Positions 61,176 through 64,000 of a DNA stretch of 64,000 nucleotides are shown in pieces. Numbering within the stretch: the first letter of the stretch is position 1; the number at the start of each line of letters is the position of its first letter. Below the pieces are notes generated by a model that saw only the letters and a list, made by a program, of their open reading frames with translations, had not been told where the DNA came from and searched no databases. Both the position numbers and the translations under genes were made by a program. Source of the stretch: Bacillus sp. SLBN-46 (GTDB taxonomy: Bacteria > Bacillota > Bacilli > Bacillales > Cytobacillaceae); assembly GCF_031453555.1 (NCBI RefSeq), contig NZ_JAVIZM010000001.1, forward strand, positions 4,533,001 to 4,597,000, given 5' to 3'.

Positions 61176-61693
61176 AACGGATCATAACAGCCACTGTTCA
61201 AGACCGAAGCGGTGTACTAAACCGGGTCACTGGCCTCCTTCAAAGACGTCAATTCAATATTTCAAGCATCTCTGTTGGGCCGACTGAAACAGAAGGCGTC
61301 TCCAAAATGACCTTAGTTGTCGAGGTCGAAGACGACCAGCGTCTTGAACAAGTGACGAAACAATTAAACAAGCAAATTGATGTATTAAAAGTCTCTGATA
61401 TTACGGATAAAGCGATTGTTGCAAGAGAGCTCGCCCTCATCAAGGTAGCCAGCAGCAGTCAGCTCCGCAGTGAAATCAACGGAATTATTGATCCGTTCCG
61501 TGCCTTAATTATCGATGTCAGCAAAGATAGTCTAGCCGTCCAAATCACCGGACGTCCTGATAAAATCGATGCCTTGATAGAGCTACTCCGTCCATACGGC
61601 ATTAAAGAAATTGCCAGAACTGGACTGACTGCCCTCCAACGAGGTCATCAGCCGCAAGTAAACGAACTAGCTACTTACTCACTATTAAAATAA
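61172..61693 (+). CDS. ilvN: Acetolactate synthase small (regulatory) subunit IlvN
   Basis: This 173-residue protein has an N-terminal ACT domain ([21 protein letters not shown]; valine-binding region) and the C-terminal activation domain ([21 protein letters not shown]). It binds IlvB, activates it and confers feedback inhibition by valine. The ATG overlaps the ilvB stop, indicating coupled translation and stoichiometric assembly. Length is that of the Gram-positive IlvN/IlvH. Confidence 0.95.
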   Translation: MKRIITATVQDRSGVLNRVTGLLQRRQFNISSISVGPTETEGVSKMTLVVEVEDDQRLEQVTKQLNKQIDVLKVSDITDKAIVARELALIKVASSSQLRSEINGIIDPFRALIIDVSKDSLAVQITGRPDKIDALIELLRPYGIKEIARTGLTALQRGHQPQVNELATYSLLK

Positions 61694-61714
61694 AAACTAT
61701 TCCTGAAAGGATGA

Positions 61715-64000
<2,286 letters not shown>

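Overview
The window reads as a chromosomal segment of a low-GC, spore-forming Bacillaceae species (Bacillus/Neobacillus type). The signs are AGGAGG-type ribosome binding sites, TnrA with TnrA boxes, S-box and T-box leaders, a CspC-type cold-shock protein, YfkAB, DUF3231, a possible sigma-K promoter and sigma-54 enhancer circuits. I saw no prophage, transposase, rRNA, tRNA or CRISPR array. It looks like core and accessory chromosome, not a recent island.

Layout. 0-5 kb: a lipoprotein / glutathionylspermidine-synthase-like ATP-grasp ligase / DUF350 membrane-protein operon, facing a YugO-type K+ channel and an amidase. 5.2-5.6 kb: an apparently orphan structured RNA with its own consensus promoter. 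5.6-11 kb: two HD-GYP proteins, a C39-like exported protease, a split ThrE-type exporter and a small secreted protein, ending in an array of eight 52-bp repeats. 11-16 kb: a monoacylglycerol lipase-like esterase and a ribose-type ABC importer under a SAM-I (S-box) riboswitch; its double ATPase gene is broken by a frameshift in an AC repeat. 16-24 kb: MFS efflux, cspC, yfkAB, an FNT channel, recQ and a MerR-controlled EamA exporter. 24-35.5 kb: an acyl-CoA catabolic cluster (two acyl-CoA ligases, acyl-CoA dehydrogenase, thiolase, racemase-like CoA transferase, SDR) with a CBS-PAS-AAA sigma-54 activator. Two near-consensus -24/-12 promoters and a palindromic candidate enhancer site are visible. 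Arrays of 21-bp repeats sit inside this cluster.

35.5-50 kb: MFS, a 2-hydroxyacid dehydrogenase, a membrane-anchored GDPD-like protein, a BcrAB-like ABC transporter with its two-component system, a metallo-beta-lactamase fold protein, DUF3231, a large helical-repeat/dynamin-like GTPase and a polar amino acid ABC importer. 50.7-51.2 kb: a second 52-bp array of eleven copies. 51.3-56 kb: a likely sigma-K-dependent coiled-coil coat-type protein, two small proteins (one FbpA-like), tnrA, amtB without glnK, and a GlnD-like DUF294 protein overlapping a DnaQ-like exonuclease. 56-64 kb: the branched-chain amino acid operon ilvE-ilvD-[T-box, ATC specifier]-ilvB-ilvN-ilvC-leuA, with leuA running off the end.

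The points most worth following are the orphan structured RNA, the SAM-riboswitch-controlled sugar-type importer (possibly for methylthioribose) with its slipped ATPase gene, the ligase/DUF350 operon with a Gly-Gly-tailed lipoprotein, and several intergenic arrays whose periods (52 and 21 bp) are whole numbers of DNA helical turns. Family names come from recognising motifs by eye; no database search was run.
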